From the NCBI GenBank assembly GCA_902761635.1, contig CACWLG010000006.1:35490-99489 (forward strand): 64,000 nt of DNA, read 5' to 3'. This stretch comes from Oscillospiraceae bacterium (lineage in GTDB: Bacteria; Bacillota; Clostridia; Oscillospirales; Oscillospiraceae). Positions 23,786 to 32,461 of the stretch are shown here, piece after piece; the stretch's first letter is position 1, and each line of letters opens with the position of its first letter. Below the pieces are notes generated by a model. That model did not search any database, was not told where the DNA came from, and saw only the letters and a list, made by a program, of their open reading frames with translations. Position numbers and translations under genes: made by a program.

Positions 23786-24826
23786 ATGAGTATTAGTTTT
23801 TCTGATGAAGTCAATGAGGAGATCCTGACCACAACGGCAACGCTCCCGGAGGACAATAACGAAGGCTCTCTGAGGCCGAAAACGATAGAGGAATATATCG
23901 GCCAGAAGAAGGCAAAGGACAACCTGAGCATCTTTATCAATGCTGCCAAGATGCGCGGAGAGCCGTTGGATCATGTGCTGCTGCACGGGCCCCCGGGACT
24001 TGGCAAGACGACGCTCGCAGCCGTGATTGCCAATGAGATGGGCGTCAATATGCGCATTACCTCCGGCCCCGCAATCGAAAAGCCGGGGGATCTGGTTGCC
24101 ATGCTCACCAATCTCAACGAAGGGGACATTCTCTTTGTCGACGAGATCCACAGACTGAACCGCGCCTATGAGGAGATCCTCTATCCAGCAATGGAGGACT
24201 ATGCCATCGACATTATTCTCGGGAAAGGCCCCTCTGCCAACTCCATCCATCTCGATCTGCCGCATTTCACGCTGATCGGCGCGACGACGCGCTCCGGTCA
24301 GCTCACGGCGCCGCTGCGAGACCGCTTTGGTGTATCCCTCCGCCTTGAGCTCTACACGCCCGAGGAACTGCAGCGTATCGTTGTGCGTTCTGCCGGGATC
24401 CTGAATGTGCGGATCGTTCCGGAGGGGGCCTTTGAAATCGCCTCCCGTTCCAGGGGAACACCTCGTATCGCGAACCGGCTTCTCAGGCGCGTACGCGATT
24501 TTGCTCAGGTCAGGGCGGACGGGGTGATTACCAGTGAGGTTGCGGATATGGCGCTGTCCAATCTGGAGGTTGACAAGCTTGGGCTTGACGCGCTGGACAG
24601 GAGAATGCTGCGCAGTATCATTGAGTTTTATGGCGGGGGACCAGTCGGCCTGGAGACACTTGCCGCAACGATCAACGAAGAAGCTGTCACGCTGGAGGAT
24701 GTATACGAGCCCTATCTGCTGCAGCGAGGCTTTTTAATCAGAACTCCACGCGGTCGTTGCGTTACCCAGAAGGCGTATCAGCATCTGGGTCTTGAATATC
24801 TGGGCCAGCAAACCCTTGAAATGTAA
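23786..24826 (+). CDS. ruvB: Holliday junction branch migration helicase RuvB
   Basis: This 346-aa AAA+ motor shows [12 protein letters not shown], Walker [15 protein letters not shown], Walker [12 protein letters not shown], the sensor [17 protein letters not shown] and a C-terminal winged helix ([20 protein letters not shown], then TPRGRCVT). It follows ruvA by 14 bp with only a weak SD (GATAGGG). The order ruvC-ruvA-ruvB is normal. Confidence 0.96.
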   Translation: MSISFSDEVNEEILTTTATLPEDNNEGSLRPKTIEEYIGQKKAKDNLSIFINAAKMRGEPLDHVLLHGPPGLGKTTLAAVIANEMGVNMRITSGPAIEKPGDLVAMLTNLNEGDILFVDEIHRLNRAYEEILYPAMEDYAIDIILGKGPSANSIHLDLPHFTLIGATTRSGQLTAPLRDRFGVSLRLELYTPEELQRIVVRSAGILNVRIVPEGAFEIASRSRGTPRIANRLLRRVRDFAQVRADGVITSEVADMALSNLEVDKLGLDALDRRMLRSIIEFYGGGPVGLETLAATINEEAVTLEDVYEPYLLQRGFLIRTPRGRCVTQKAYQHLGLEYLGQQTLEM

Positions 24827-24852
24827 ATGATCCGTGTAGTCTGGCAAGATGA

Positions 24853-27129
24853 ATGGAGCTGATGACGAATATGCGGACATATCCCTGTAGTGTAAAAGGA
24901 TTTGGAAGGGCGGGAAAAATACCCGGAAAACTGATAACGGCATGGATTCTTTGGAGTATCCTGCTGGTTTTCCTCCTGCAGATTTTGTGTCCCGTAATCT
25001 CTACAGCTGAAGGAATAAGCACTGCAGAGCGCGACGGAAGAATTCTTACCGAACGTTTTTACGTATCTGGTCGACACTACACATGGAATTATGAATTCAC
25101 GGATGATTTCTTTTTTCTTCCTTCGGACACGTATCATCACTCTTTTGCGCAGACTTCTATCGGATTGGCGTTTTCGGCCATTCGGGACACCTCTCATCCG
25201 GATAATCAGGGAAACTGTCTGGTATCATTTCTCCAGGATGCCGGTTTTGAAGAGATCGATGTTTCTGCATACGCCTCGAATCCGACGGAGGATTCCATCG
25301 CCTTCGGTATCGGGCGGAAAGTATTGAACGATGTGACCGTGATTGCCCTGGCCGTCTGCGGAGGAAACTATAGCGCGGAATGGGCGAACAATTTTAAGAT
25401 CGGTGATGATGTGCTGCCGGAGGGACTTGGCAAATCCGCGCAGAAAGTTCTGGCCGCACTGAATACCTATCTTGAAAAGCATCCTGCCGAAGGCGCGCTG
25501 AAAATATGGATTACCGGCTACAGCCGTGGAGCGGCGGTTGCAAACATAACGGCTGCCTCATGCACGGATTCGGGTAAATTTCAGGATGTTTACGCCTATA
25601 CCTTTGCCACGCCTCGAACCACCAGACAGCCCGGAGAATATCCGAATATCTTTAATATCATCCGCAAAAATGATCCGATTACAAAAGTCCCGCTGGTCGA
25701 CTGGGGGTATCAGCGATACGGAGTCGATATGTTGATCGTGTCTTCGGAAACAGACCCCGGAATCGAAGGGATTGTGGAACGCGCCGCCGGAATCCATCGG
25801 GATCTTTCCGGATCAGAAATGGTCATAAACCCGGAGATCAATGGTCACGTTCGTAATATACTTGACTATTCTCTGTATCTGCTGCCGGATTCTGCGGCCT
25901 ATACCAGATTGCTGCAGCCCTTGCTTGTGGATGTGATCACAGGCTCTGATAAAGCGGAACTGTCTCTTTATGTCCTGATCGAGGCTCTGAGCAAATTTTC
26001 CTCTGAAAACAAGGAACAGGAAGCAGAAGTGAAGATACTTCTGGATTATCTTGAAACTCTGGTTCAGGTGTATGTACTGCAGGACAGAACGAACAAGTTT
26101 CCGCCCAGGCTGTGGGACCCGGATCGAGGCCTGGAAAACCTGGGAGTAGAGCACTTAGAGCTTAGTTATTTTTCAAGTATTTTTGCCTCTGATGATCCGA
26201 AGGAGCTTTATTCTGAGAATACGGCCTATCTCCACCTGGTGATTTATGGAAATGTTGAGGCGGAAATCCATGACGGGGATGCAGTGATCAGAACGGTGGT
26301 GTCGAATCAGGCAGAAGAAGCCGATGCCTATTCCTATCCAATGGTTCACAGCGCAGATCATAAAACGGTGATCTCCCTGGTCGCGGGACGAGAGTATTCA
26401 GTCAGGGTGACGTCCCGGGCTGTACTGCCGCAGGTGCTGGTTTATTCCGGAAATCTATATTCCGGCGATTCAGTCAAAGCCAAAACGGATCCCCTCTATT
26501 TCCGTGTACTAAAGCATGGAGGCTCAGCAAGCATTGCTGTTTCCGGGGACGGCCGCGTAATCGCGCCGGAGAAAAGTGATTATGATCGGAGATCGTCGTT
26601 GCTCAGCAAAATCTATTCGCCGTCGGTTGCCATCCGTATGGAACAGAATCCAATCGTACATCTGACGATTGCGGGTGTTTCAAACTTCCTGACTTTCCTG
26701 CTGGTATTCCTGTTGATTCAGGTCATTGTTTCACTGGCTTTGACTTTCCGCCAAAGGGTGACCGGGAAGGAGCGAAATACCGCCGTCACCGCGATCTGGC
26801 ACGGGCTGAATCTGCTTCTTTTTGTCTTCTGCGAACTTTCAGCGTGGTATTTTATTCCTGCCATACCGCAGTTGAAGCTGATTTCGATGATTTTGGCCTT
26901 GTTCACCCTTCTGGCCTTTGCGTACAAGCTTTATCGAAAAGAGTCGCGCCCTGAAATGTCCGGGAGATTGAAGGGATATGCTGTTGGGATTGTGCTTTTC
27001 GGATTGTTGAACGGATTTCTTGCAGGACAGTTCAGTACAGTCAAAGCAGTTTTTCTGATCCTGATTTATACTGTCGCTTTCACGGCGCCTCTCTGTCTGT
27101 TTCAGCGGCAATTCGCTATGAAAAGGTGA
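24853..27129 (+). CDS. Membrane-bound lipase-like alpha/beta hydrolase
   Basis: This protein of up to 758 aa has two possible starts (ATG 24853 or 24871), both with weak ribosome binding sites. A signal anchor lies at about residues 28-50 (ITAWILWSILLVFLLQILCP). The extracytoplasmic part has a lipase class 3-like core: the nucleophile elbow ITGYSRGAAVANI (GxSxG), then YAYTFATPRT and FNIIRKNDPITKVPL, where the Asp is the likely acid. An unassigned beta-rich region follows, and the last 140 residues hold about five membrane helices. It may act on lipids or esters at the cell surface; the substrate is unknown. The following gap shows no clear terminator. Confidence 0.7.
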   Translation: MELMTNMRTYPCSVKGFGRAGKIPGKLITAWILWSILLVFLLQILCPVISTAEGISTAERDGRILTERFYVSGRHYTWNYEFTDDFFFLPSDTYHHSFAQTSIGLAFSAIRDTSHPDNQGNCLVSFLQDAGFEEIDVSAYASNPTEDSIAFGIGRKVLNDVTVIALAVCGGNYSAEWANNFKIGDDVLPEGLGKSAQKVLAALNTYLEKHPAEGALKIWITGYSRGAAVANITAASCTDSGKFQDVYAYTFATPRTTRQPGEYPNIFNIIRKNDPITKVPLVDWGYQRYGVDMLIVSSETDPGIEGIVERAAGIHRDLSGSEMVINPEINGHVRNILDYSLYLLPDSAAYTRLLQPLLVDVITGSDKAELSLYVLIEALSKFSSENKEQEAEVKILLDYLETLVQVYVLQDRTNKFPPRLWDPDRGLENLGVEHLELSYFSSIFASDDPKELYSENTAYLHLVIYGNVEAEIHDGDAVIRTVVSNQAEEADAYSYPMVHSADHKTVISLVAGREYSVRVTSRAVLPQVLVYSGNLYSGDSVKAKTDPLYFRVLKHGGSASIAVSGDGRVIAPEKSDYDRRSSLLSKIYSPSVAIRMEQNPIVHLTIAGVSNFLTFLLVFLLIQVIVSLALTFRQRVTGKERNTAVTAIWHGLNLLLFVFCELSAWYFIPAIPQLKLISMILALFTLLAFAYKLYRKESRPEMSGRLKGYAVGIVLFGLLNGFLAGQFSTVKAVFLILIYTVAFTAPLCLFQRQFAMKR

Positions 27130-27236
27130 CCCTGCCGCAGGAAAAAGGAATACTGAAACAGGGGACGGTTTTTCCTTGATTCCTGACTGTTGCCTTTTTT
27201 AGTTATTCGTTTTGCGGAAACTCAAGAAAAAGGGTA

Positions 27237-27264
27237 TTGACTTTAGCGGTTTGTGTTGTATAAT
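27237..27264 (+). promoter_or_regulatory. Promoter of the sigma-factor gene
   Basis: TTGACT (27237-27242), a 16-nt spacer and a perfect TATAAT (27259-27264). A second TATAAT-like box lies near 27281. Confidence 0.75.
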
Positions 27265-27298
27265 ACATGATGTATATAGTTATAATACTTGAAATAAT

Positions 27299-27916
27299 AT
27301 GATGGATTACGCAGAATTGGATGATATCCGGCTCCTGGCGCTGTCCCGCAGCGGGGACAGGGACGCCGAAGACGCCTTGGCCGAGCGATACCTCAGGCTG
27401 GTGCGGATTTGCGCGAGACCGCTTTTCCTGGCCGGCGGCGACAGTGAGGATCTGATTCAGGAGGGGACCTTCGGTCTGCTCTCCGCCATCCGGCAGTTTG
27501 ACCCGGACGGGGGAGCCTCCTTCAAAACCTTCGCAGAGCATTGTATCCGAATGCGTCTTCTGTCAGCAGTGAAATCCGCTTCCCGATTAAAACACTTTCC
27601 CCTTAACGACGGAATATCCCTTGAAGAACTCTCCGAAGATCCCGGTGCTGACATCTCGACACTCCCTGAGTTGTTCCGCCATAACCCGGAAGAATTGATT
27701 CTGGCTAAAGAGAGCAGGGAAGAGTTGAATGCGGCTTTTTCCCGGTGCCTGTCCAGGTTTGAGATCAAGGTTCTTGACCTTTATCTGGAGGGCCTGTCGT
27801 ATAGAGAAATAGCGGACAGACTTTGCAGGGATGCAAAGTCAATTGACAATGCCGTGCAGAGAATACGCCACAAGCTTGCACGGGAAACCATTTTTGGCGA
27901 TATCAGCGAAAGCTGA
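27299..27916 (+). CDS. Sigma-70 family factor, SigH-like
   Basis: This 205-aa protein shows region 2 (GDSEDLIQEGTFGLLSAIRQ, then FKTFAEHCIRMRLLSAVKSA) and region 4 (EGLSYREIADRLCRDAKSID), with only a short region 3. This is the layout of SigH/Spo0H-type factors, which start sporulation and stationary-phase transcription. The gene is a little shorter than Bacillus sigH. It has a near-consensus vegetative promoter and no clear SD; the two ATGs at 27299 and 27302 are equally possible. The SigH assignment is by similarity of layout and could be another small sigma-70 factor. Confidence 0.75.
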   Translation: MMDYAELDDIRLLALSRSGDRDAEDALAERYLRLVRICARPLFLAGGDSEDLIQEGTFGLLSAIRQFDPDGGASFKTFAEHCIRMRLLSAVKSASRLKHFPLNDGISLEELSEDPGADISTLPELFRHNPEELILAKESREELNAAFSRCLSRFEIKVLDLYLEGLSYREIADRLCRDAKSIDNAVQRIRHKLARETIFGDISES

Positions 27917-27961
27917 ACGCAAATATAAGCCGACAGGCACAATCAAAAGAGAGGATTCAAG

Positions 27962-28240
27962 ATGTACGAAGACAAGACTTTAGTATGCAAAGAATGCGGC
28001 AAGGAATTTGTTTTTACCGCCGGTGAGCAGGAGTTCTACGCAGAGCGCGGCTTCCAGAATGAGCCCCAGCGCTGCAAGGCATGCCGCGATGCCCGCAAGA
28101 ATGCGGCCCGTGGTCCCCGTGAGTTCTTCACTGCTACCTGCGCTGCCTGCGGCGGCGAGGCCCGGGTTCCCTTTGAGCCCAAGTCTGACCGTCCTGTTTA
28201 TTGCAGCGAGTGCTTTGCTAAGATGAGAGAGCAGGCCTGA
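27962..28240 (+). CDS. Zinc-ribbon protein, zf-trcl type
   Basis: This 92-aa protein starts at ATG 27962 behind GAGAGGA. The N-terminus (LVCKECGKEFVFTAGEQEFY then RCKACRDARKN) is the probable zinc-binding zf-trcl motif, common in small Clostridia proteins. A second CxxC pair (CAACGGEARVPF, YCSECFAKM) forms another treble-clef-like site. It probably binds two zinc ions and may be a nucleic acid or ribosome-associated factor; the role is not established. It stands alone with a UUCG terminator. Confidence 0.82.
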   Translation: MYEDKTLVCKECGKEFVFTAGEQEFYAERGFQNEPQRCKACRDARKNAARGPREFFTATCAACGGEARVPFEPKSDRPVYCSECFAKMREQA

Positions 28241-28257
28241 TTGTCTGCCCTGACAGC

Positions 28258-28286
28258 AAAAGGGGACACTTCGGTGTCCCCCTTTT
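28258..28286 (+). terminator. UUCG-capped terminator
   Basis: AAAAGGGGACAC, a TTCG tetraloop and GTGTCCCCCTTTT (28274-28286), with a T-rich tail. A textbook intrinsic terminator. Confidence 0.88.
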
Positions 28287-28366
28287 CTTTGGGAAGCATG
28301 AACATGCTTCGATGAACGCAAGGAATCAATGCTTCCCCGAAATCCGTACAAATGGAGGTATGCTTT

Positions 28367-28567
28367 ATGGAAATTACCCGTGAAACCCTGATTTCTGAAG
28401 TCGTTGAGAATGCCCCCCAGGCTATGCCCGCTTTTCAGGCGATCGGCATGCACTGCATGGGCTGCGCCATGGCAAGCGGAGAAAACATTGAACAGGCTTG
28501 CTGCGCGCACGGTGTTGATCCTGACGAGTTTCTGAAGTATCTCAAGGCTTTCCTTGAGACCGCCTGA
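28367..28567 (+). CDS. DUF1858 domain protein
   Basis: This 66-aa protein starts at ATG 28367, eight bases after GGAGG. The DUF1858 pattern is clear: ITRETLISEVVENAPQAMPA, then GMHCMGCAMASGENIEQACC with the CxxC pair, and DPDEFLKYLKAF. This small helical domain may bind a metal, cluster or cofactor through its cysteines and often accompanies redox proteins. Here it is a free-standing gene with its own terminator. Confidence 0.88.
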   Translation: MEITRETLISEVVENAPQAMPAFQAIGMHCMGCAMASGENIEQACCAHGVDPDEFLKYLKAFLETA

Positions 28568-28573
28568 ACAAAG

Positions 28574-28599
28574 AAGCCGGACTGCGTTCCGGCTTTTTT
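28574..28599 (+). terminator. Terminator after the DUF1858 gene
   Basis: AAGCCGGA, a CTGCG loop and TTCCGGCTT followed by TTTT, starting 7 bases after the stop. Confidence 0.85.
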
Positions 28600-28643
28600 G
28601 CTGTAAAGGTGCGGCAGAAAAGCCAAAGAAAAGATTACAGGGG

Positions 28644-29318
28644 GTGAGCAGGCTGAACAGACGCCTGAGCGCTGTCGCAGCGCTTGTACAAAACGGAAAA
28701 GGCCTTGTGGATGTCGGGACGGATCATGGACAGCTTCCGGCTTACCTGGCCGAGTCCGGTTATTCCGGCGCACTCTATGCATCTGACATCAACGAAGGAC
28801 CGCTGATGGCTGCCCGCAGGACAGCAGATGCTGCCGGCCTCTCGGATCGGATCCGCTTTCTCCTGTGTGACGGTCTGACCCTTTGCCCGCCGGATGAGAT
28901 CGACACCATTGTCATTGCCGGCATGGGCGGCGATATGATCGTGAAAATCCTTGACGAGGCAGAGTGGTGCATGCAGGACGGGTATCGCCTGATCCTGCAG
29001 CCGATGACCAAGGCCGAGGTTCTGCGTTACTGGCTCGTCAACAATGAATTTGCGATCGAAAAGGAAACAATCACGGAAGACAGCGGCATTCTCTATCAGA
29101 TCATCTGCGCCCGCTTTGGCGGAAAGACAAGCCTGTCGGATGCGGAGCTGTTTCTTGGAAAACGCGAGCTCTGCGCTTCGCCTGCACTTTATGGCAGACA
29201 GCTTGAGAGGGTCATTGGGCGCTTTGAACACGCGATCGGCGGGATGAAGGGCGGAGCTCGTCTTGCCCTCTGCAGAGAAATCCTGGTACAATTGAAGGAA
29301 CTGGAGGCGACGAGATGA
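28644..29318 (+). CDS. trmK: tRNA (adenine22-N1)-methyltransferase
   Basis: This protein has 224 aa from a GTG at 28644. The SD is ambiguous because AGGGGG touches the start codon. SAM-binding motifs are VDVGTDHGQLPAYLA and TIVIAGMGGDMIVKIL. The following coiled-coil-like C-terminus (QLERVIGRFEHAIGG) is typical of TrmK, which methylates A22 of tRNAs. It overlaps the Nif3-like gene by four bases (ATGA), a pairing common in Firmicutes. Confidence 0.9.
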   Translation: MSRLNRRLSAVAALVQNGKGLVDVGTDHGQLPAYLAESGYSGALYASDINEGPLMAARRTADAAGLSDRIRFLLCDGLTLCPPDEIDTIVIAGMGGDMIVKILDEAEWCMQDGYRLILQPMTKAEVLRYWLVNNEFAIEKETITEDSGILYQIICARFGGKTSLSDAELFLGKRELCASPALYGRQLERVIGRFEHAIGGMKGGARLALCREILVQLKELEATR

Positions 29319-30082
29319 CAAGTGTTCGGGACGTGTTTGAGGAGCTGTGCCGTATAGCTCCGCTTGAACTGCAGATGGATTTCGATAACGCCGGTTTCCA
29401 GATCGGTCACGCGGAAAGAGAGGTTCACCGTATCCTGCTTGCCCTGGACGCGACGGACGAAGTCGCGGAGGAGGCAAAGGCATGCGGCGCAGAGCTTTTG
29501 GTTACCCATCATCCGCTTATCTTTTCTCCGCTGAAGGCGGTCCATGATCTGGAGCCGGTCAGCGGGAGAGCGCTCTTTCTGGCCGAAAACGGAATTGCGC
29601 TGATTTGTATGCACACAAATCTCGACATTGCCGAAGGCGGCGTCAACGATGTCCTGATCCGCCTTCTGGGCGCAGAACCCGAGGAAAGCCTGGACGCGGA
29701 CCGCTGCGGAAGAATCGGACATTTGCCGCAGCCGATGCCCTTGGAGGCCTTTCTTGCAGTCTGTAAGGAGCGCCTTGGTGTTCCGGCTGTCCGGTATTGC
29801 CTGGGAAAAAAGCCGGTATACAAGCTTGCCGTGATGGGCGGCTCCGGCGCCGGAAGCCTGGAAGACGCGGTCAGACTGGGCTGTGACACCTATGTCACGG
29901 CGGATATCAAGTACCATCAGTTCCAGCGGGCTTCAGAGCTTGGACTGAACCTGATCGACGCAGACCACTTTTATACCGAAAATCCGATCATCCATTCTCT
30001 TGCAGCCAGGCTTTCCGAGCGCTTTCCCGACGTGGACATTATCATAAGCAGAAGCCACGGGGACTGCATTCGCTTTGCGTGA
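29315..30082 (+). CDS. Nif3-like dinuclear metal centre protein
   Basis: This 255-aa member of the NIF3/YqfO family shows metal ligands in LLVTHHPLIF, CMHTNLDIAEGG and LIDADHFYTENP. It lacks the extra inserted domain found in long Bacillus YqfO proteins. It may act as a GTP cyclohydrolase-like or other hydrolase, but the reaction in cells is not settled. It is translationally coupled to trmK. Confidence 0.9.
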   Translation: MTSVRDVFEELCRIAPLELQMDFDNAGFQIGHAEREVHRILLALDATDEVAEEAKACGAELLVTHHPLIFSPLKAVHDLEPVSGRALFLAENGIALICMHTNLDIAEGGVNDVLIRLLGAEPEESLDADRCGRIGHLPQPMPLEAFLAVCKERLGVPAVRYCLGKKPVYKLAVMGGSGAGSLEDAVRLGCDTYVTADIKYHQFQRASELGLNLIDADHFYTENPIIHSLAARLSERFPDVDIIISRSHGDCIRFA

Positions 30083-30089
30083 CAGGCCG

Positions 30090-30118
30090 TCATATCATGC
30101 CTTCGCTTCTCATACACT
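30090..30118 (+). promoter_or_regulatory. Sigma-E promoter of spoIVA
   Basis: TCATATC (30090-30096) matches the sigma-E -35 pattern KMATATT at six of seven positions. It is followed by a 14-nt spacer and CATACACT (30111-30118), a full match to CATACAHT. This fits mother-cell expression of spoIVA. Confidence 0.8.
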
Positions 30119-30154
30119 CAAGCAAGTGAGAACATGAGAGCGGAGGCTTATTTT

Positions 30155-31633
30155 ATGTCTGATTCCAATCTTTACAGCGAACTTGCCGCCAGGACCGGCG
30201 GCGCGATCATGCTGGGGGTGGTCGGCCCGGTAAGAACGGGTAAATCGAGCTTTATCAAGCGATTCATGGAAACACTGGTCATCCCGAGAATCGAGAACGA
30301 CTATCTTCGGGAGCGCGCACGGGATGAGCTTCCCCAGAGCGCATCCGGCAAAACCATCATGACGGCAGAGCCGAAATTTGTCCCGGAGAACGCAGTCAAT
30401 ATCCGCCTTGGGGAGAACACGGAGCTTTCTGTCCGCCTGGTCGACTGTGTGGGTTATATGGTGGACGGCGCCACCGGACAGTTTGAGGACGGACATGAGA
30501 GAATGGTCACGACCCCGTGGTTTGACCATGAGGTGACGATCACGGAAGCCGCAGAGAAGGGGACCTATAAGGTGATCAGCGAACACTCAAGCATCGGAAT
30601 CGTGGTGACGACAGACGGGAGCATCGGCGACATTCCCCGGGAAAACTACACAGCGGCGGAAGCACGCACGATCTCGGAGCTCAAGGCGATCGGAAAGCCC
30701 TTTGTCGTGCTGCTCAACAGCAAAGCGCCAGGCGGCGAGAAATGCACAGCGCTTGCCCGAGAGCTTTCAACGCAATATGATGTACGCTGCATTCCTGTTG
30801 ACTGCATGAAGATGAGCGAAGAAGACATCGGCCTTATTCTGAGCTGCGTGCTGGAAGAGTTTCCCCTGAAGGCTGTCGGCGTATTCCTCCCGGATTGGCT
30901 GGAAGCCCTGCCGGAACAGAACGAGCTTCGCAGCAGCATTCTGCAGCTTATTGCAGGGACTGCCGAGGATTTGCGGCTGATCAAGGATTGCAGGACCATG
31001 GCCTTGCAGCTTCAGGAGCAGGATCAGATAGAGACGGCAGAGATCAGGAAAAAGGATCTCGGCAGCGGCACAGTCGAGCTGGCAATTCAAATCCCCAGAG
31101 CGCTGTATTATCAAAGCATAAGCGAGCAGACCGGCCTCATCATAGAAAATGACCGGGACCTGATTACAACGCTCCGGGAAATGAGCGCGGTAAAGGCTGA
31201 CTACGACAGTCTGCGCACGGCGCTGGAGGATGTAAGGCAGACGGGCTACGGCGTTGTCATGCCTGACTCTGCTCAAATGACGCTGGAGGAGCCGCAGATC
31301 GTACGCCAGGGCGGAAAGTACAGCGTAAAACTGAAGGCAAATGCCCCGGCGATCCATATGATCATGACCAATATCGAAACGGAAGTAACGCCGGCCATAG
31401 GGGGAGAGGGCGCTTCCGAGGAGATTATCAACTTTCTTCTCCAGGGCTTTGACGGTGACGTTAACCGGATCTGGCAGTCGAACATCTTTGGAAAGTCGCT
31501 CAATGACATCGCAGAAGAGGGGCTTGCCGCAAAAATTGAAGCGCTTCCCGAAAACGTCAAGCACAAGCTCAGGGAGACCTTGGAGCGTATTTTGAACGAA
31601 GGAAGCGGTGGGCTGATTTGCATTTTGCTCTGA
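30155..31633 (+). CDS. spoIVA: Stage IV sporulation protein A, coat morphogenetic ATPase
   Basis: This protein has 492 aa from ATG 30155 (GGAGG eight bases upstream), the same length as the Bacillus subtilis protein. The N-terminal TRAFAC ATPase domain has Walker A GVVGPVRTGKSSFIKRF; a middle domain and the C-terminal membrane/SpoVM-interaction region follow, ending in GSGGLICILL. SpoIVA polymerises on the forespore surface, hydrolyses ATP and forms the basement layer of the spore coat. Its sigma-E promoter is directly visible. Confidence 0.96.
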   Translation: MSDSNLYSELAARTGGAIMLGVVGPVRTGKSSFIKRFMETLVIPRIENDYLRERARDELPQSASGKTIMTAEPKFVPENAVNIRLGENTELSVRLVDCVGYMVDGATGQFEDGHERMVTTPWFDHEVTITEAAEKGTYKVISEHSSIGIVVTTDGSIGDIPRENYTAAEARTISELKAIGKPFVVLLNSKAPGGEKCTALARELSTQYDVRCIPVDCMKMSEEDIGLILSCVLEEFPLKAVGVFLPDWLEALPEQNELRSSILQLIAGTAEDLRLIKDCRTMALQLQEQDQIETAEIRKKDLGSGTVELAIQIPRALYYQSISEQTGLIIENDRDLITTLREMSAVKADYDSLRTALEDVRQTGYGVVMPDSAQMTLEEPQIVRQGGKYSVKLKANAPAIHMIMTNIETEVTPAIGGEGASEEIINFLLQGFDGDVNRIWQSNIFGKSLNDIAEEGLAAKIEALPENVKHKLRETLERILNEGSGGLICILL

Positions 31634-31654
31634 CAGGAAGGGTTTTTCATAGAA

Positions 31655-31683
31655 TTGACTTGCGCGGGAGAGAACGTTATAAT
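31655..31683 (+). promoter_or_regulatory. Strong vegetative-type promoter of cwlD
   Basis: TTGACT (31655-31660), a 17-nt spacer and TATAAT (31678-31683). It overlaps in-frame codons upstream of 31721, which supports the later start for the amidase. Confidence 0.8.
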
Positions 31684-31720
31684 CAAAGACGGTTACGGCC
31701 GCGCAGAAATTGGAGGATGT

Positions 31721-32428
31721 ATGGGCACTAAGCTGCGCGGTATCGGACAAAAGATTCTGCCGCTGGCGGTTTTGGCAGGGCTTGTTCTAACGGTCTGCTT
31801 TACGATCGGAAAGAAGCAGGACACGGCGGGCTCATCCAACGAGCGGTCGACCCTCGTGATTGATCCCGGCCATGGCGGGATCGACGGCGGCGCGATCGGC
31901 GTGGACGGCACTCGCGAGAGCGACATTAACCTCGCCGTTGCCTTAAAGCTCCGGGCTATGGCAGAGCTCTACGGGCTGGATAATCTTCTGCTGCGGCAGG
32001 ATGACCGCACACTCTGTGATGCGGAAGAATACAGCGAACACAGAGATCTTGAGTGCAGAACAGAACTCACATCTGCGGAACTGAATCCGGTATACATCAG
32101 CATTCATCAGAATGATTTTCCCACGGGGCAGGCAAGCGGCGCACAGGTGATCTATGCTGCCGGCGAGGGAAGCGAGGAGCTTGGTACCATCATGCACCGG
32201 AATCTCATCGGTACGCTCTATCCGAAGAGCAGACGCGTTGCAGAGCCAGCCACCAGAAAGCTCTATATTCTGTCTCATCTCACGTGCCCTGCAATCCTGG
32301 TGGAATGCGGCTTTGTCTCAAACTCGATAGACCTCGAGAATTTAAAGAGACCGACGTACCAAACCTCATTGGCGGTAATCATGATGGGTTCATATTTGCA
32401 GTTTGAACAGAATACCGTGCGTATATAA
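31721..32428 (+). CDS. cwlD: N-acetylmuramoyl-L-alanine amidase, CwlD type
   Basis: This 235-aa protein starts at ATG 31721 behind GGAGG. It has an N-terminal signal anchor (ILPLAVLAGLVLTVCFTIG) and an Amidase_3 domain with zinc ligands in LVIDPGHGGIDGGAIG, ESDINL and YISIHQNDFP, plus the catalytic Glu in AILVECGFVSN. CwlD cleaves the peptide from muramic acid, a step in making muramic-lactam of the spore cortex. Here it has a sigma-A-like promoter rather than a visible sporulation promoter, so it may be a vegetative amidase of the same family. Confidence 0.85.
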   Translation: MGTKLRGIGQKILPLAVLAGLVLTVCFTIGKKQDTAGSSNERSTLVIDPGHGGIDGGAIGVDGTRESDINLAVALKLRAMAELYGLDNLLLRQDDRTLCDAEEYSEHRDLECRTELTSAELNPVYISIHQNDFPTGQASGAQVIYAAGEGSEELGTIMHRNLIGTLYPKSRRVAEPATRKLYILSHLTCPAILVECGFVSNSIDLENLKRPTYQTSLAVIMMGSYLQFEQNTVRI

Positions 32429-32461
32429 TCTATACAGAACGTAATATTCAGGAGAAAAAAG

